A DNA stretch of 64,000 nucleotides from Acanthosoma haemorrhoidale (taxonomy: Eukaryota > Arthropoda > Insecta > Hemiptera > Acanthosomatidae), in assembly GCA_930367205.1 (NCBI GenBank), contig OV884009.1:119611454-119675453 (forward strand). Reading direction: 5' to 3'. Made by a program: the position numbers and the translations under genes. The notes beneath the pieces are model-generated. The model was not told the DNA's origin, searched no databases, and saw nothing but the letters and a program-made list of their open reading frames with translations. Below, one piece after another: positions 63,106 through 64,000 of the stretch. Each line of letters begins with the position of its first letter. Position 1 is the stretch's first letter.

Positions 63106-64000
63106 GCAGATTGTGATTGTAACACTATAACGGTGGTTGTTATTATCATCAAGGTATGCAAAAAGGTCAGTCCGTTTCGTAAAACCCCCTGAATAGTGAA
63201 GATCGGCCATAACTTACCTCAATGGTCCCCGTCTCATACCTCGCCACTATTTAACAATTGCTTATTGACCAATAAGGCAGGTTGTTATTGAAACACAATA
63301 ACAGTGGTTGTTATCATCATCAAGGTATGCAACAAGGTCAGTCCGTTTCGTAACACCCCCTGAATATTGAAGATCGGCCATGACTTACCTTAATGTTCCC
63401 CCCCCCCCATACCTCGCCACTATTTAACAATTGCTTATTGACCAATAGGGCAGGTTGTTATTGAAACACTATAACGGTGGTTGTTATCATCATCAAGGTA
63501 TGCAACAAGGTCAGTCCGTTTCGTAACACCCCCTGAATAGCGAAGATCGGCCATAACTTACCTCAATGGTCACCTACCCCCCCATACCTCGCCACTATTT
63601 AACAATTGCTTATTGACCAATAAGGCAGATTGTGATTGTATCACTATAAAGGTTGTTGTTATAATCATCAAGGTATGCAACAAGGTCAGTCCGTTTCGTA
63701 ACACCCCCTGAATAGTGAAGATCGGCCATAACATACCTCAATGGTCCCCCCCCCTCCATACCTTGCCACTATTTAACAATTGCTTATTGACCAATAAGGC
63801 AGATTGTGATTGTATCACTATAAAGGTTATTGTTATTATCATCAAGGTATGCAACAAGGTCATTCCGTTTCGTAGCACCCCCTGAATAGTGAAGATCGGC
63901 CATAACATACCTCAATGGTCCCCCCCCCTCCATACCTTGCCACTATTTAACAATTGCTTATTGACCAATAAGGCAGATTGTGATTGTAACACTATAACGG
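63105..64000 (+). repeat. End of window, region III/IV-type monomers
   Basis: About five monomers, parallel to 59,130-59,600 and then to CAACAAGTT/CATAACATACC and CATTCCG/GTAGCACC monomers. The array continues past 64,000 with no sign of an edge. Confidence 0.85.

Larger units (their letters stand above)
1..64000. repeat. Tandem satellite array, ~172-bp monomer, entire window
   Basis: The motif CGCCACTATTTAACAATTGC (or a close variant) recurs at about 149, 321, 492, 664, 837 and 1,010 and continues at 171-173 bp spacing to the last base. All copies lie in the same orientation; I saw no inverted copy and no inserted unique or transposon-like sequence. At about 172.5 bp per unit the window holds roughly 370 monomers. 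Monomers differ by a few to about twenty substitutions and by the length of a C-run. The unit size, higher-order organisation and lack of interruptions are typical of centromeric or heterochromatic satellites. The centromeric role is inference; the repeat structure is seen directly. The array runs off both ends of the window. Confidence 0.99.

Noticed and set aside
1..64000. CRISPR array
   Set aside because: The period is regular, but the whole 172 bp repeats; there are no unique spacers between short repeats.
1..64000. Transposon, retroelement or rDNA/tRNA-type tandem genes
   Set aside because: I saw no terminal repeats, target-site duplications, protein domains, tRNA A/B boxes with a cloverleaf, or rRNA-like segments in the monomer.
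1..64000. Primate alpha-satellite, because of the ~171-bp unit
   Set aside because: Only the length is similar. The sequence, with its C-run and CTTATTGACCAATAAG dyad, does not resemble the alpha-satellite monomer as I know it.

Overview
The whole 64-kb window is one satellite DNA array. A unit of about 172 bp (171-174 bp, roughly 370 copies) runs head to tail on one strand from the first base to the last. I found no gene, RNA gene, mobile element, CRISPR array or unique sequence. The only interruption is a run of exactly 200 N at 42,403-42,602. The sequence suggests a eukaryotic nuclear chromosome, in a centromeric, pericentromeric or other heterochromatic block. Reasons are the nucleosome-scale unit, the nested higher-order repeats, the complete homogenisation and the scaffolding gap. 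Many subtype-defining changes are CpG to TpG or CpA, which hints at a genome that methylates CpG. I cannot name the species.

Each unit has a fixed anatomy. It starts with a CAATTG and a perfect 7-bp-arm dyad (CTTATTG-AC-CAATAAG). A T/G-rich stretch follows with CTATAAAGG or CTATAACGG, then TTGTTGTTATTATCATC. Next come TCCGTTTCGTAACACCCC and a GATCGGCC core. The unit ends in a C-run of variable length (from C4 in interrupted types up to C16) and CTCGCCACTATTTAA. Nearly all length variation comes from the C-run and from a C4/C5 difference in CACCCC(C)TGAATAG.

Layout. Region I (1-12,781) is a set of local block duplications: 2.6-2.8 kb units at 1 and 2,591, a 1.55-kb tandem pair at 5,355, and a 1.38-kb pair at 9,506. 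Region II (12,782-about 42,000) has private monomer types (TTAACCAATAAGG; TTATTATCATTTAGG; CGCAGCTATT), an 11-monomer (about 1.9 kb) higher-order repeat, and a 9.3-kb segment present twice at 15.88-kb spacing. The 200-N gap lies at its right edge, and its two sides join in perfect register. Region III (about 42,900-57,450) is a 7.28-kb, 42-monomer unit in two nearly identical tandem copies. Region IV (57,450-64,000) is a mosaic of region III monomers with a 517-bp tandem duplication and a block repeated 4.3 kb apart.

A divergent monomer type carrying ACGAAAAAGG, which destroys the dyad, recurs 17 times and marks the ends of many blocks. Several monomers are clear hybrids of two neighbouring types, as unequal crossing-over would leave. 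Open frames, mostly on the minus strand, are by-products of a unit that happens to lack stops in one frame. I do not regard any as a gene. I found no convincing new biological system. The points most worth checking are the apparently zero-length gap, the very recent large duplications, the dyad-less marker monomer and the CpG-decay pattern.
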